This document shows, piece after piece, positions 47,440 through 59,097 of a DNA stretch of 64,000 nt. The notes beneath the pieces are model-generated. The model was not told the origin of the DNA. It did not search any database and saw only the letters and a list, made by a program, of their open reading frames with translations. This stretch comes from Megaustenia siamemsis (taxonomy: Eukaryota > Mollusca > Gastropoda > Stylommatophora > Ariophantidae). Within the stretch, counting starts at the first letter, position 1. Each line of letters starts with the position of its first letter. Both the position numbers and the translations under genes were made by a program. Location: positions 37,147,256-37,211,255 of the forward strand of contig JAVIAB010000025.1 of assembly GCA_032433765.1 (NCBI GenBank), read 5' to 3'.

Positions 47440-48770
47440 TCTGTGGTTGATTATTTGTGATTTTATTTCTGAGCCTTCTTCTTCTTTCCTTCCTCATCTG
47501 CCTTTCAGCGTCGAGGGGAGACATAATTATTTGCGGTCTTTTCCTCTTCTGTTCGCCTCTGCTGCTGTTATGTTTCCTAGTGCTTCTAATATTCCATCGA
47601 TCCATCTTTTTCGTGGTAAACCCTTGGGTCTGGTGTTACAACGTTTGCTGATGGCTTGTTGTGTTGTGTTTTGGGCTTTCTGCCTTGGCACGTGGCCAAA
47701 CCATTTTATCTGTTGTTTTCCTTATATATTCTATGGCGGGGGCTACTCCTAGCTTTTTTCTCAGTTCTTCATTTCTGATCTTATCTCTCAGACTGTTTCC
47801 TGTCATTCGTCTAACACATTTCCTCTCAGTCATCATCATCTTCGAGTGCCGCCTCCGCAACGAAGGTTGGCTACCGTGGAGCGCCATTCTGCTCTGTCTC
47901 TTGCATTGATGGTGCAGGTTGTCATAGGCTGATTTGTCCATCTTTTGATGTTACTCGTCCATGTTAGGCTTGGTCTGCCTCTGCCCCTTTTACCTTGTAT
48001 TTTCCCCTCCAAGATTACTTTTATTAGGCTGTTGTGTCTTTTAACATGGCCCAAAAATCGCATTTGTCTTGTTTGAATTGTGCTTAGTAGTTATCTTTTC
48101 ATTTTTAGTTGTAAGACTTCATCGTTTGTTTTCTTTTCCTTCCATCCAATTCGACATATTCTTCTATATATCCACATTTCAAAGGCTTCAATTCTCTGCT
48201 CTGTTTTCTTGTCTAATGTCCATGTTTCTGCACCATATAGGAATATTGAGAAGATGTAACATTTTACTATTCTTAGTTTTAGCCCTGGTGTTTTTGTTTT
48301 GATGTTAGTATGTTCTTCATGACATTAAAATTACTTTTTGCCATTCCTTTTCTTTTGTTTCATCTCAGTAAAGTTTATTTTTCTTATTGTTCTTGCATCT
48401 AGGATCCAGGTCTGGCATTGGTAGCACAACGTTGGGATGAAGATTGTATTGTATAGTGCTCGTTTTGTCTCCAGAGTTGTTTCCTTGTTGAACAATAGTG
48501 GTGATAACTGTCCGATGGTTTGACAAGCCTATTTGCATCTTGAGTCTATCTCTGCTGTTTGGGAATTATCGTTTGTCACTAGAATTCCTAGGTATTTGAA
48601 TTCCTCTACTTGTTTTAGTTGTCTACCTTCTATAGTTATGTTGATGTTCTGTTTATTTTTGGCGACATTCATGACTTCTGTTTTATTTATGTTTATTTTC
48701 ATGTTGTATTTTGTGCCTGAGCTGTTTTTTTTCTGAGTGCTGTAAACATACCTCTCCCCTGAAATGATTC
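47440..48770 (-). mobile_element. LINE D copy split by LINE A
   Basis: In minus sense: VEEFKYLGILVTNDNSQT and TLCYQCQTWILDARTIRK (48.4-48.7 kb), then after the LINE A insertion RKCVRRMTGNSLRDKIRNEE (47.8 kb). The frame resumes in register across the insertion. Stops show it is dead. Confidence 0.75.
47831..48357 (-). mobile_element. LINE A 3' end inserted in LINE D
   Basis: The minus frame MRFLGHVKRHNSLIKVI, GKIQGKRGRGRPSLTWTSNI, then NARDRAEWRSTVANLRCGGG gives the best view of this family's C-terminus, with an (ATC)n 3' tail. TTTC[C/A]TCTCAGT flanks it at 47819-47830 and 48358-48369 (12 bp, one mismatch). Confidence 0.8.
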
Positions 48771-48929
48771 ACTGATCTATCACCTCGGAAGTTTCCCTCT
48801 ATTATAATATTCATTTATTGTTATGTGTCTCGGGCCCCTAAGGTTTTGGGGTAAAGCTATCAAGGTGCAGAGAAATACGAAACTCCTGTAAAGCTGACGT
48901 TAAGAATGAAAATTAAAGAAAGGGAATTA

Positions 48930-49229
48930 GTGGTAAAGTCAAGGTCAAGTACGAGACTTGAACCGGTGTCTTAGCACGCGAGTTTCCACCCAGAAGTGTT
49001 CGGAGACTTCTGGAGAGGGTCGCTTCAAGCATCGAAACTCACGGTGGGAGGCAGCATTCCTCATCTTCCCAGAGCCTACCATGGTTCCCATTTTTGCCAG
49101 CTGGGTCGACCACGGAGGTATTTTTTTCCAACGAGTACAACTCACACTGCTTCCAGCGGGAATCGAACACAGGTTGTCAGATCTTCGGTAGCCCAGTCGG
49201 GTGATTTTCCCAACTAGGCCACCGGGCCC
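48930..49229 (-). mobile_element. SINE family 2, near full length
   Basis: Minus-sense head GGTGGCCTAGTTGGG (box A) and GTGTTCGATTCCC (box B), the family body and the end TCTCGTACTTGACC. It abuts the start of the 22-bp satellite region. Confidence 0.8.
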
Positions 49230-49349
49230 CGAAATGAAATGTATGATGAGAGACAAGACAACAGTAGATGAGAACAGTAAGTTTTTTTTACAGACGAAGG
49301 TAGGTATACAATAACATTTGCGAGGCTGGTGTACAGTTAGCGAAAAAGC

Positions 49350-52300
49350 AGGACAAAATGTTGGATGTGGCAGGACAAAATGTTGGATGTGGCAGGACAA
49401 AATGTTGGATATGGCAGGACAAAATGTTGGATATGGCAGGACAAAATGTTGGATATGGCAGGATAAAAGGTTGGATATAACAGGACAAAATGTTGGATAT
49501 GGCAGGATAAAAGGTTGGGTATGGCAGGATAAAAGGTTGGATATAACAGGACAAAATGTTGGATATGGCAGGATAAAAGGTTGGATATGGCAGGATAAAA
49601 GGTTGGATATAACAGGACAAAAGGTTGGATATGGCAGGACAAAAGGTTGGATATGGCAGGACAAAATGTTGGATATGGCAGAACAAATGTTGGATATGGC
49701 AGGACAAAATGTTGGATATGGCAGGATAAAAGGTTGGATATGGCAGGACAAACTGTTGGATATGGCAGGATAAAAGGTTGGATATGGCAGGATAAAAGGT
49801 TGGATATGGCAGGATAAAAGGTTGGATATGGCAGAACAAAATGTTGGATATGGCAGGATAAAAGGTTGGATATGGCAGGATAAAAGGTTGGATATGGCAG
49901 GATAAAAGGTTGGATATGGCAGGATAAAAGGTTGGATATGGCAGGACAAAATGTTGGATGTGGCAGGACAAAATGTTGGATATGGCAGGACAAACTGTTG
50001 GATATGGCAGGATAAAAGGTTGGATATGGCAGGACAAAATGTTGGATATGGCAGAACAAAATGTTGGATATGGCAGGACAAACTGTTGGATATGGCAGGA
50101 TAAAAGGTTGGATATGACAGGACAAAATGTTGGATATGGCAGGACAAAATGTTGGATATGGCAGGACAAAATGTTGGATATGGCAGGATAAAATGTTGGA
50201 TATGGCAGGATAAAAGGTTGGATATGGCAGGATAAAAGGTTGGATATGGCAGGACAAAAAATTGGATATGGCAGGATAAAAGGTTGGATATGACAGGACA
50301 AAATGTTGGATATGGCAGGATAAAGGTTGGATATGGCAGGACAAAATGTTGGATATGGCAGGACAAAATGTTGGATATGGCAGGATAAAAGGTTGGATAT
50401 GGCAGGATAAAAGGTTGGATATGGCAGGACAAAATGTTGGATATGGCAGGATAAAAGGTTGGATATGGCAGGACAAAATGTTGAATATGGCAGGATAAAA
50501 GGTTGGATATGGCAGGATAAAAGGTTGGATATGGCAGGACAAAATGTTGGATATGGCAGGATAAAAGGTTGGATATGGCAGGACAAAATGTTGAATATGG
50601 CAGGATAAAAGGTTGGATATGGCAGGACAAAATGTTGGATATGGCAGGACAAAATGTTGGATATGGCAGGACAAAATGTTGGATATGGCAGGATAAAAGG
50701 TTGGATATGGCAGGATAAAATATTGGATATGGCAGGATAAAAGGTTTGATATAGCAGGATAAAATGTTGGATATGGTAGGATAAAAGGGTGGATATGGCA
50801 GGATAAAAGGTTTGATATGGCAGGATAAAAGGGTGGATATGGTAGGATAAAAGGGTGGATATGGCAGGATAAAAGGTTGGATAAGGCAGGACAAAATGTT
50901 GGATGTGGCAGGACAAAATGTTGGATATGGCAGGACAAACTGTTGGATATGGCAGGAGAAAAGGTTGGATATGGCAGGACAAAATGTTGGATATGGCAGA
51001 ACAAAATGTTGGATATGGCAGGACAAACTGTTGGATATGGAAGGATAAAAGGTTGGATATGACAGGACAAAATGTTGGATATGGCAGGATAAAAGGTTGG
51101 ATATGGCAGGATAAAAGGTTGGATATGGCAGGATAAAAGGTTGGATATGGCAGGACAAAATGTTGGTTCTGGCAGGATAAAATGTTGGATATGGCAGGAT
51201 AAAATGTTGGATATGGCAGGATAAAAGGTTGGATATGGCAGGATAAAAGGTTGGATATGGCAGGATAAAAGGTTGGATATGGCAGGATAAAATGTTGGAT
51301 ATGGCAGGATAAAAGGTTGGATATGGCAGGACAAAATGTTGAATATGGCAGGATAAAAGGTTGGATATGGCAGGATAAAATGTTGGATATGGCAGGATAA
51401 AATGTTGGATATGGCAGGACAAAATGTTGGATATGGCAGGACAAAAGGTTGGATATGGCAGGATAAAAGGTTGGATATGGCAGGACAAAATGTTGGATAT
51501 GGCAGGATAAAAGGTTGGATATGGCAGGACAAAATGTTGAATATGGCAGGATAAAAGGTTGGATATGGCAGGATAAAAGGTTGTATATGGCAGGACAAAA
51601 TGTTGGATATGGCAGGATAAAAGGTTGGATATGGCAGGACAAAAGGTTGGATATGGCAGGACAAAATGTTGGATTTGGCAGGATAAAAGGTTGGATATGG
51701 CAGGACAAAATGTTGGATATGGCAGGACAAAATGTTGGATATGGCAGGATAAAAGGTTGGATATGGCAGGACAAAATGTTGGTTCTGGCAGGATAAAATG
51801 TTGGATATGGCAGGACAAAATGTTGGATATGGCAGGATAAAAGGTTGGATATGGCAGGATAAAAGGTTGGATATGGCAGGATAAAAGGTTGGATATGGCA
51901 GGATAAAATGTTGGATATGGCAGGATAAAAGGTTGGATATGGCAGGATAAAATGTTGGATATGGCAGGATAAAATGTTGGATATGGCAGGACAAAATGTT
52001 GGATATGGCAGGACAAAAGGTTGGATATGGCAGGATAAAAGGTTGGATATGGCAGGACAAAATGTTGGATATGGCAGGATAAAAGGTTGGATATGGCAGG
52101 ACAAAATGTTGAATATGGCAGGATAAAAGGTTGGATATGGCAGGATAAAAGGTTGTATATGGCAGGACAAAATGTTGGATATGGCAGGATAAAAGGTTGG
52201 ATATGGCAGGACAAAAGGTTGGATATGGCAGGACAAAATGTTGGATTTGGCAGGATAAAAGGTTGGATATGGCAGGACAAAATGTTGGATATGGCAGGAC

Positions 52301-53360
52301 AAAATGTTGGATATGGCAGGATAAAAGGTTGGATATGGCAGGATAAAATGTTGGATATGGCAGGATAAAAGGTTTGATATGGCAGGATAAAATGTTGGAT
52401 ATGGTAGGATAAAAGGGTGGATATGGCAGGATAAAAGGTTTGATATGGCAGGATAAAATGTTGGATATGGTAGGATAAAAGGGTGGATATGGCAGGATAA
52501 AAGGTTGGATAAGGCAGGACAAAATGTTGGATATGGCAGGACAAAATGTTGGATATGGCAGGACAAAATGTTGAATATGGCAGGATAAAAGGTTGGATAT
52601 GGCAGGATAAAAGGTTGTATATGGCAGGATAAAAGGTTGGATATGGCAGGATAAAAGGTTGGATATGGCAGGACAAAAGGTTGGATATGGCAGGACAAAA
52701 TGTTGGATTTGGCAGGATAAAAGGTTGGATATGGCAGGACAAAATGTTGGATATGGCAGGACAAAATGTTGGATATGGCAGGATAAAAGGTTGGATATGG
52801 CAGGACAAAATGTTGGTTCTGGCAGGATAAAATGTTGGATATGGCAGGACAAAATGTTGGATATGGCAGGATAAAAGGTTGGATATGGCAGGATAAAAGG
52901 TTGGATATGGCAGGATAAAAGGTTGGATATGGCAGGATAAAATGTTGGATATGGCAGGATAAAAGGTTGGATATGGCAGGACAAAATGTTGAATATGGCA
53001 GGATAAAAGGTTGGATATGGCAGGATAAAATGTTGGATATGGCAGGATAAAATGTTGGATATGGCAGGACAAAATGTTGGATATGGCAGGACAAAAGGTT
53101 GGATATGGCAGGATAAAAGGTTGGATATGGCAGGACAAAATGTTGGATATGGCAGGATAAAAGGTTGGATATGGCAGGACAAAATGTTGAATATGGCAGG
53201 ATAAAAGGTTGGATATGGCAGGATAAAAGGTTGTATATGGCAGGACAAAATGTTGGATATGGCAGGATAAAAGGTTGGATATGGCAGGACAAAAGGTTGG
53301 ATATGGCAGGACAAAATGTTGGATTTGGCAGGATAAAAGGTTGGATATGGCAGGACAAAA
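49350..53360. repeat. 22-bp satellite, about 180 copies, with higher-order blocks
   Basis: The unit is GGATATGGCAGGAYAAAAKG plus TT. Since 22 leaves remainder 1 on division by three and the minus strand lacks stops, all three minus frames stay open for over 1,300 codons; these are not genes. Marker variants TTGTATAT (51581, 52153, 52615, 53231) and TTGGATTT (51669, 52241, 52703, 53319) recur at identical spacings of 572, 462 and 616 bp, that is 26, 21 and 28 units. Confidence 0.97.
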
Positions 53361-53490
53361 TTATTAACTTAGAGCTCAATGGGAAGTGCTCGACACTGAG
53401 CAACAGAACGAGATGAAAGGAAAACAAATACAAGAGATTGCAGAAACTATTTATTTTATTTCTGATACTCTATAATCAAATCGCTATATC

Positions 53491-53495
<5 letters not shown>

Positions 53496-53545
<50 letters not shown>
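53496..53545. repeat. (TA)n microsatellite at the 3' end of LINE B
   Basis: About 50 bp of TA dinucleotide directly joined to the LINE B terminus. Confidence 0.93.
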
Positions 53546-53546
<1 letters not shown>

Positions 53547-54540
53547 CCTTTCGAGCCGTAGTCGGCCCATAGGTCAGAGACCCAGATAGTCTTTCTCTTA
53601 TCTAAATTTGTATTCTAGCAGTTTTCAATCCTTGTAAAGATATTTTATCAAATCCTACCATTTGTCTCTGTTCTGTGCAAGCAACTCTATCTCATTGAGT
53701 GAGCCGATTCCTGCTGCTCTTGCCTCTCTAATCAATGTTCTTCTCAGTCAGTCTCTGGGTCGGCCTCTTTTCCTCTTACCTGTTGTTTCCCACATGAGGA
53801 CTTGCTTTGCTATTCGGTTATTATCTCTTCTCATCACATGTCCAACAATTTGTCATACGCTTTAATTAAGGAGGTTTCTATTTCGCTCAAGGTGAAGTCA
53901 TCTAAATTTACATCTAATTCTGCTGCTGGTGTTTCAGCTTCAAAATCTATTAAACTGTGGGGTAGTGGACGGTTAAGAATTTCTTTGAATGTTCCGCCCA
54001 ACGGGCTTTTATGTCTGCGCTTGTTGTTAGCATTAATCCAGATTTGTCTAGAATTGGTGTTCCACTGGATGTATAGGCGTTTGTCAGCATCTTTTGTACA
54101 TTGTAGAGAGTTCCGCTGTCTCCTGCAATTGTAGCTGTCTCTGTTTCTCTGCCAAATTGTCTATATAAGCTCTTGTATCTCTTCTTGCTGAACTTTTCAC
54201 TTTGTTGTCTAATTCGTTGTATGTTGCTTTTGCCAGGACCTTTCCAAGATATGTCTTTACATTAGTCGTGGCTCTCTTCGCTTCTCTTCTTTCTTTGATG
54301 TATTTCCATGTGGTGTCTGAGATCCAAGCTCGTTTTTTCCATTTTCTTCAGTCCAGCACTTGCTTCTGCTGCTGTCATTAATACTTTGCTCTGTGAGTTC
54401 CACATTTCATTGATATCTAAGCCTATTTCACCGAGTGCTGTATAACAATTACTTAGCTCTATGTTAAACTTTTCCTTTATGGTTTCATCTTTCAGTTTAC
54501 GACTATCAATTTTATGTGTAGTTGATCTCTTCTGCTGGCT
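53545..54540 (-). mobile_element. LINE B copy with internal deletion of the RT core
   Basis: The 3' end (53.55-53.85 kb) matches other LINE B copies. It then jumps at about 53,850 to the linker upstream of RT (minus sense ...LSEIETSLIKAYD, and EMWNSQSKVLMTAAEASAG). The whole RT domain is missing, so this copy is non-autonomous. Confidence 0.7.
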
Positions 54541-54868
54541 TTTTTTTTTTTCGTTCGCCAGCTTCCACCTCTGACGAGGTCTCTAGAGACTAGGAACTGA
54601 ATTGTGCGTGTTAATCCATTTTTTCATGGCAGCCGTGTGAACAGGGGTCCCTCGCCGCACAGGCAGATAACTCCGACTTCGGAGGTACTCATATTTTTTC
54701 CGTCAATGAGTAATTGACGTTTTCAAGCCGGGCCTCGCTGCTGAGACCAGGGGTGGTTGCTGCATAGAGAAATCATAAATACAAATTCCAACTGGTGTAG
54801 CCGGGATTTGAACCCACAACCTCTCTGTCTCGAGGCCGGCGCCTTGCCTCGAGACCAACCAGTCTTTA
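54541..54868 (-). mobile_element. SINE family 3
   Basis: Minus-sense tRNA-like head TGGTCTCGAGGCAAGG (box A) and GGGTTCAAATCCC (box B), a 330-bp body and an A-rich 3' tail at 54,541-54,552. It sits at the junction of LINE B and an I-group fragment. No clear TSD. Confidence 0.7.
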
Positions 54869-54929
54869 TTATTATTTCTACAAAAGTTATTGAAAACTCA
54901 GAACAGATCACCGTGGCCTCAGAGCAGAC

Positions 54930-55050
54930 CTACACACGATATGACTCAGTGAGTTTGTAACATGTGATTGTGGAACATCCAGACAAACTCTAGAACATAT
55001 CCTGCAGGACTGCAGCACTCTCAACACAGGAGCATCAAGAGGTTGGTAAT
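54930..55050 (+). mobile_element. I-group LINE fragment (post-RNase H)
   Basis: A plus frame reads CDCGTSRQTLEHILQDCSTL, matching QTAEHILQGCTEYS at the end of the RNase H ORF of the element at 25 kb. Confidence 0.6.
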
Positions 55051-55065
55051 ATGATGAGTGATTAT

Positions 55066-55160
55066 TGTACTACAGTCGGTTGGACACACGCTGGATGATT
55101 AATGTGCTACAGTCGGTTGGACACATCCTGGGTGATTAATGTGCTACAGTCGGTTGGATC
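55066..55160. repeat. 37-bp repeat, three copies
   Basis: The unit contains GCTACAGTCGGTTGGACACA. Confidence 0.85.
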
Positions 55161-55204
55161 GCACTTTTAGATAAGCATCCAAAGATCTCGTGACCAAGAT
55201 ACGG

Positions 55205-56135
55205 TCACATCTCTACATGGACAAGTCAGCCTATGACAGCCCACACTATCAAAGCAAGAGACAGAGCAGAATGGCGCTCCATGGTAGCCAACCTTCGATG
55301 CGGAGATGGACAAGTCAGCCTATGACAACCCACACTATCAAAGCAAGAGACAGACCAGAATGGCGCTTCATGGTAGCCAACCTTCGATGTGGAGATGGAC
55401 AAGTCAGCCTATGACAACCCACACTATCAAAACAAGAGACAGAGCAGAATGGCGCTCCATGGTAGCCAACCTTCGATGTGGAGATGGACAAGCCAGCCTA
55501 TGACAACCCACACTATCAAAGCAAGAGACAGAGCAGAATGACGCTCCATGGCAGCCAACCTTCAATGTGGAGATGGACAAGTCAGCCTATGAAAGCTCAC
55601 ACGATCAAAGCAAGAGACAGAGCGGAATGGCGCTTCATGGTAGCCAACCTTCGATGTGGAGATGGACAAGTCAGCCTATGACAACCCACACGATCAAAGC
55701 AAGAGACAGAGAGGAATGGCGCTTCATGGTAGCCAACCTTCGATGTGGAGATGGACAAGTCAGCCTATGACAACCCACACGATCAAAGCAAGAGACAGAG
55801 AGGAATGGCGCTTCATGGTAGCCAACCTTCGATGTGGAGATGGACAAGCCAGCCTATGAAAGCTCACACGATCAAAGCAAGAGACAGAGCGGAATGGCGC
55901 TTCATGGTAGCCAACCTTCGATGTGGAGATGGACAAGCCAGCCTATGAAAGCTCACACGATCAAAGCAAGAGACAGAGCAGAATGGCGCTCCATGGTAGC
56001 CAACCTTCGATGGAGAGACGGCACTCAATGAATGGATGGCGCTCCATGGTAGCCAACCTTCGATGGAGAGACGGCACTCAATGAATGGATGGCGCTCCAT
56101 GGTAGCCAACCTTCGATGGAGAGACGGCACTCAAT
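55205..56135 (+). repeat. 89-bp then 53-bp array derived from LINE A 3' end
   Basis: Nine 89-bp units code for RDRAEWRSMVANLRCGDG, the C-terminus of LINE A. After 56,000 they change to three 53-bp units (CCATGGTAGCCAACCTTCGA plus CACTCAATGAATGG) that match, inverted, the array at 59-61 kb. Confidence 0.92.
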
Positions 56136-56760
56136 GATGAAGAGAGAGATCCTCTGTACAAAATAAGAGGGACTGGGAGTAATGATTTCGCATGAAATCC
56201 TCCAGTCCCTGTATTTTACTGCCCCCCCACCCCCACCCCGCAGCAAACACGATGCACGTTGACTATCAAAAACAAACAACTTTTGCATATTATAAGGAAA
56301 CATGTTTATTTCCCGTAAATCACTGAAACGATGCTAAACAAGACGTGACAAGTTGGCGTCTAATACAGAGATCATTCAACGACCCCCGACCTTATCTATT
56401 CTGGCAACACCAACCAAACGTGTGGACATACTTTCTCACATCTTCTGACTTAACAAACAACAAGCTTCTATTTTAGAAAGTGGATTTCTCTTCGCTAAAT
56501 AAATGAGCTGTTGACGTTCTCGCCAACTTTATCAGAGAAATGTTAAGGGAGCATGCACAAAGAAGCATTAGGAAAAAGTTTACATTCTTTATTGTTACAA
56601 GAAGGGTAGATAACGACTTCCTCCACACTTTTAAGACATCTAGTGTTAGCGTCCACATGTTTTATGGGTGATCAGGCCAGCACCATGTTAGGGCTGTCTA
56701 CTTTCCCCAAGCTAGTCAACCATGTAGTTGTCTTATTTCTAACAAAGAAAACATTCAGCA
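56136..56760. other. Spacer between arrays
   Basis: No supported gene. A C-rich run at about 56,222-56,240. Confidence 0.5.
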
Positions 56761-56761
56761 A

Positions 56762-58262
56762 TTGAACCTGGACCATTCAGGTGAGTAGTGAATGCACTAA
56801 TAACTCAGTCACTCTACCTGGACTAGTCTGGTGAGTAGTGAATGCACTAATAACTCAGTCACTCTACCTGAACTAGTCTTGTGAGTAGTGAATGCACTAA
56901 TAACTCAGTCACTCTACCTGGACTAGTCTGGTGAGTAGTGAATGCACTAATAACTCAGTCACTCTACCTGGACTAGTCTGGTGAGTAGTGAATGCACTAA
57001 TAACTCAGTCACTCTACCTGGACTAGTCTTGTGAGTAGTGAATGCACTAATAACTCAGTCACTCTACCTGGACTAGTCTGGTGAGTAGTGAATGCACTAA
57101 TAACTCAGTCACTCTACCTGGACTAGTTTGGTGAGTAGTGAATGCACTAATAACTCAGTCACTCTACCTGGACTAGTCTGGTGAGTAGTGAATGCACTAA
57201 TAACTCAGTCGCTCTACCTGGATTAGTCTGGTGAGTAGTGAATGCACTAATAACTCAGTCACTCTACCTGGACTAGTTTGGTGAGTAGTGAATGCACTAA
57301 TAACTCAGTCACTCTACCTGGATTAGTCTGGTGAGTAGTGAATGCACTAATAACTCAGTCGCTCTACCTGGACTAGTCTGGTGAGTAGTGAATGCACTAA
57401 TAACTCAATCGCTCTACCTGGACTAGTCTGGTGAGTAGTGAATGCACTAATAACTCAGTCGCTCTACCTGGACTAGTCTGGTGAGTAGTGAATGCACTAA
57501 TAACTCAGTCGCTCTACCTGGATTAGTCTGGTGAGTAGTGAATGCACTAATAACTCAGTCGCTCTACCTGGACTAGTCTGGTGAGTAGTGAATGCACTAA
57601 TAAATCAGTCGCTCTACCTGGACTAGTCTGGTGAGTAGTGAATGCACTAATAACTCAGTCACTCTACCTGGACCATTCAGGTGAGCAGTGAATGCACTAA
57701 TAACTCAGTCACTCTACCTGGACCATTCAGGTGAGCAGTGAATGCACTAATAACTCAGTCACTCTACCTGGACTAGTCTGGTGAGTAGTGAATGCACTAA
57801 TAACTCAGTCACTCTACCTGGACCATTCAGGTGAGCAGTGAATGCACTAATAACTCAGTCACTCTACCTGGACTAGTTTGGTCAGTAGTGAATGCACTAA
57901 TAACTCAGTCGCTCTACCTGGACTAGTCTGGTGAGTAGTGAATGCACTAATAACTCAGTCACTGAACCTGGACAGTTCAGGTGAGAAGTGAATGCACTAA
58001 TAACTCAGTCACTCTACCATGACCATTCAGGTGAGTAGTGAATGCACTAATAACTCAGTCACTCTACCTGGACGAGTCTGGCCAGTAGTGAATGCACTAA
58101 TAACTCAGTCACTCTACCTGGACGAGTCTGGCCAGTAGTGAATGCACTAATAACTCAGTCACTCTACCATGACCATTCAGGTGAGTAGTGAATGCACTAA
58201 TAACTCAGTCACTCTACCTGGACGAGTCTGGCCAGTAGTGAATGCACTAATAACTCAGTCCC
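56762..58262. repeat. 50-bp tandem array, 30 copies
   Basis: The unit contains GTGAGTAGTGAATGCACTAA and CTCAGTCACTCTACCTGG, with the 8-bp palindrome GACTAGTC in the majority type. A minor type has GACCATTCAGGTGAG instead and clusters at the ends. Confidence 0.96.
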
Positions 58263-58344
58263 CTAGATTTACAAATTGATATGATTATCCTCCAAGGTAA
58301 ACAAATATTGTTGGTTGGCAGTTGTAACATAACACAGTTAACAT

Positions 58345-58800
58345 TCTTTTGGAAATATATAACTCTGACTGATAACACTCTCTGAGAAATCTGTAACTCT
58401 GACTGAAGCCGTTCTCTGGGAAATATATAACTCTCACTGATAACATTCTCTGAGAAATATATAACTTTGTCTGATAACATCCTCTGGGAAATACATAACT
58501 TTGATAACATCCTCTGGGAAATACATAACTTTGTCTGATAACATCCTCTGGGAAATACATAACTTTGTCTATAACATCCTCTGGGAAATACATAACTTTG
58601 TCTGATAACATCCTCTGGGAAATACATAACTTTGTCTATAACATCCTCTGGGAAATACATAACTTTGTCTGATAACTTTTTTTTTATTTTTACTGATGAC
58701 ATTCTCTGGGAAATATATAACTCTCACTGATAACATTCTCTGAGAAATACATAACTTTGTCTGATAATATTCTCTGGGAAATGCATAACTTTGTCTGATA
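58345..58800. repeat. 34-bp tandem array, about 13 copies
   Basis: The unit contains CTGATAACATCCTCTGGGAA and ATACATAACTTTGT, with indels and one T-rich interruption at 58,677. Confidence 0.92.
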
Positions 58801-59095
58801 AAATAAAATAATACATATATACAAAATTGAACATATATACAACACTGAGTAACATTTTTTGTTTAGAAATAGTTTATCTGGAAAATTAATTCTTAATTCA
58901 TAATTAATTCAGAAATACTGAACATAAACATAAACTTATTTCACCACAAAAAAACATTAATGGCATGTTTTGAGATTGTACTAAGCTTAACTTCAATATT
59001 GGTAAAAATCTGGCTAATATAACATTCAGGTTTATCTGGCAGCCTAACATAATACAGATTTTAAAAAATATAACAAATAAAGAAATATTAATTCA
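58800..59095. other. AT-rich spacer
   Basis: No feature recognised. Confidence 0.5.
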
Positions 59096-59097
59096 TT

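Noticed and set aside
48945..53433. Three overlapping minus-strand ORFs of 1,325-1,397 codons
   Set aside because: All come from the 22-bp satellite, whose minus strand has no stop in any frame. No domain, start context or codon bias supports them.
56762..58262. GTGAGT in each 50-bp unit as real donor sites
   Set aside because: No coding exon flanks them and the plus-strand orientation has no supported gene in this region.
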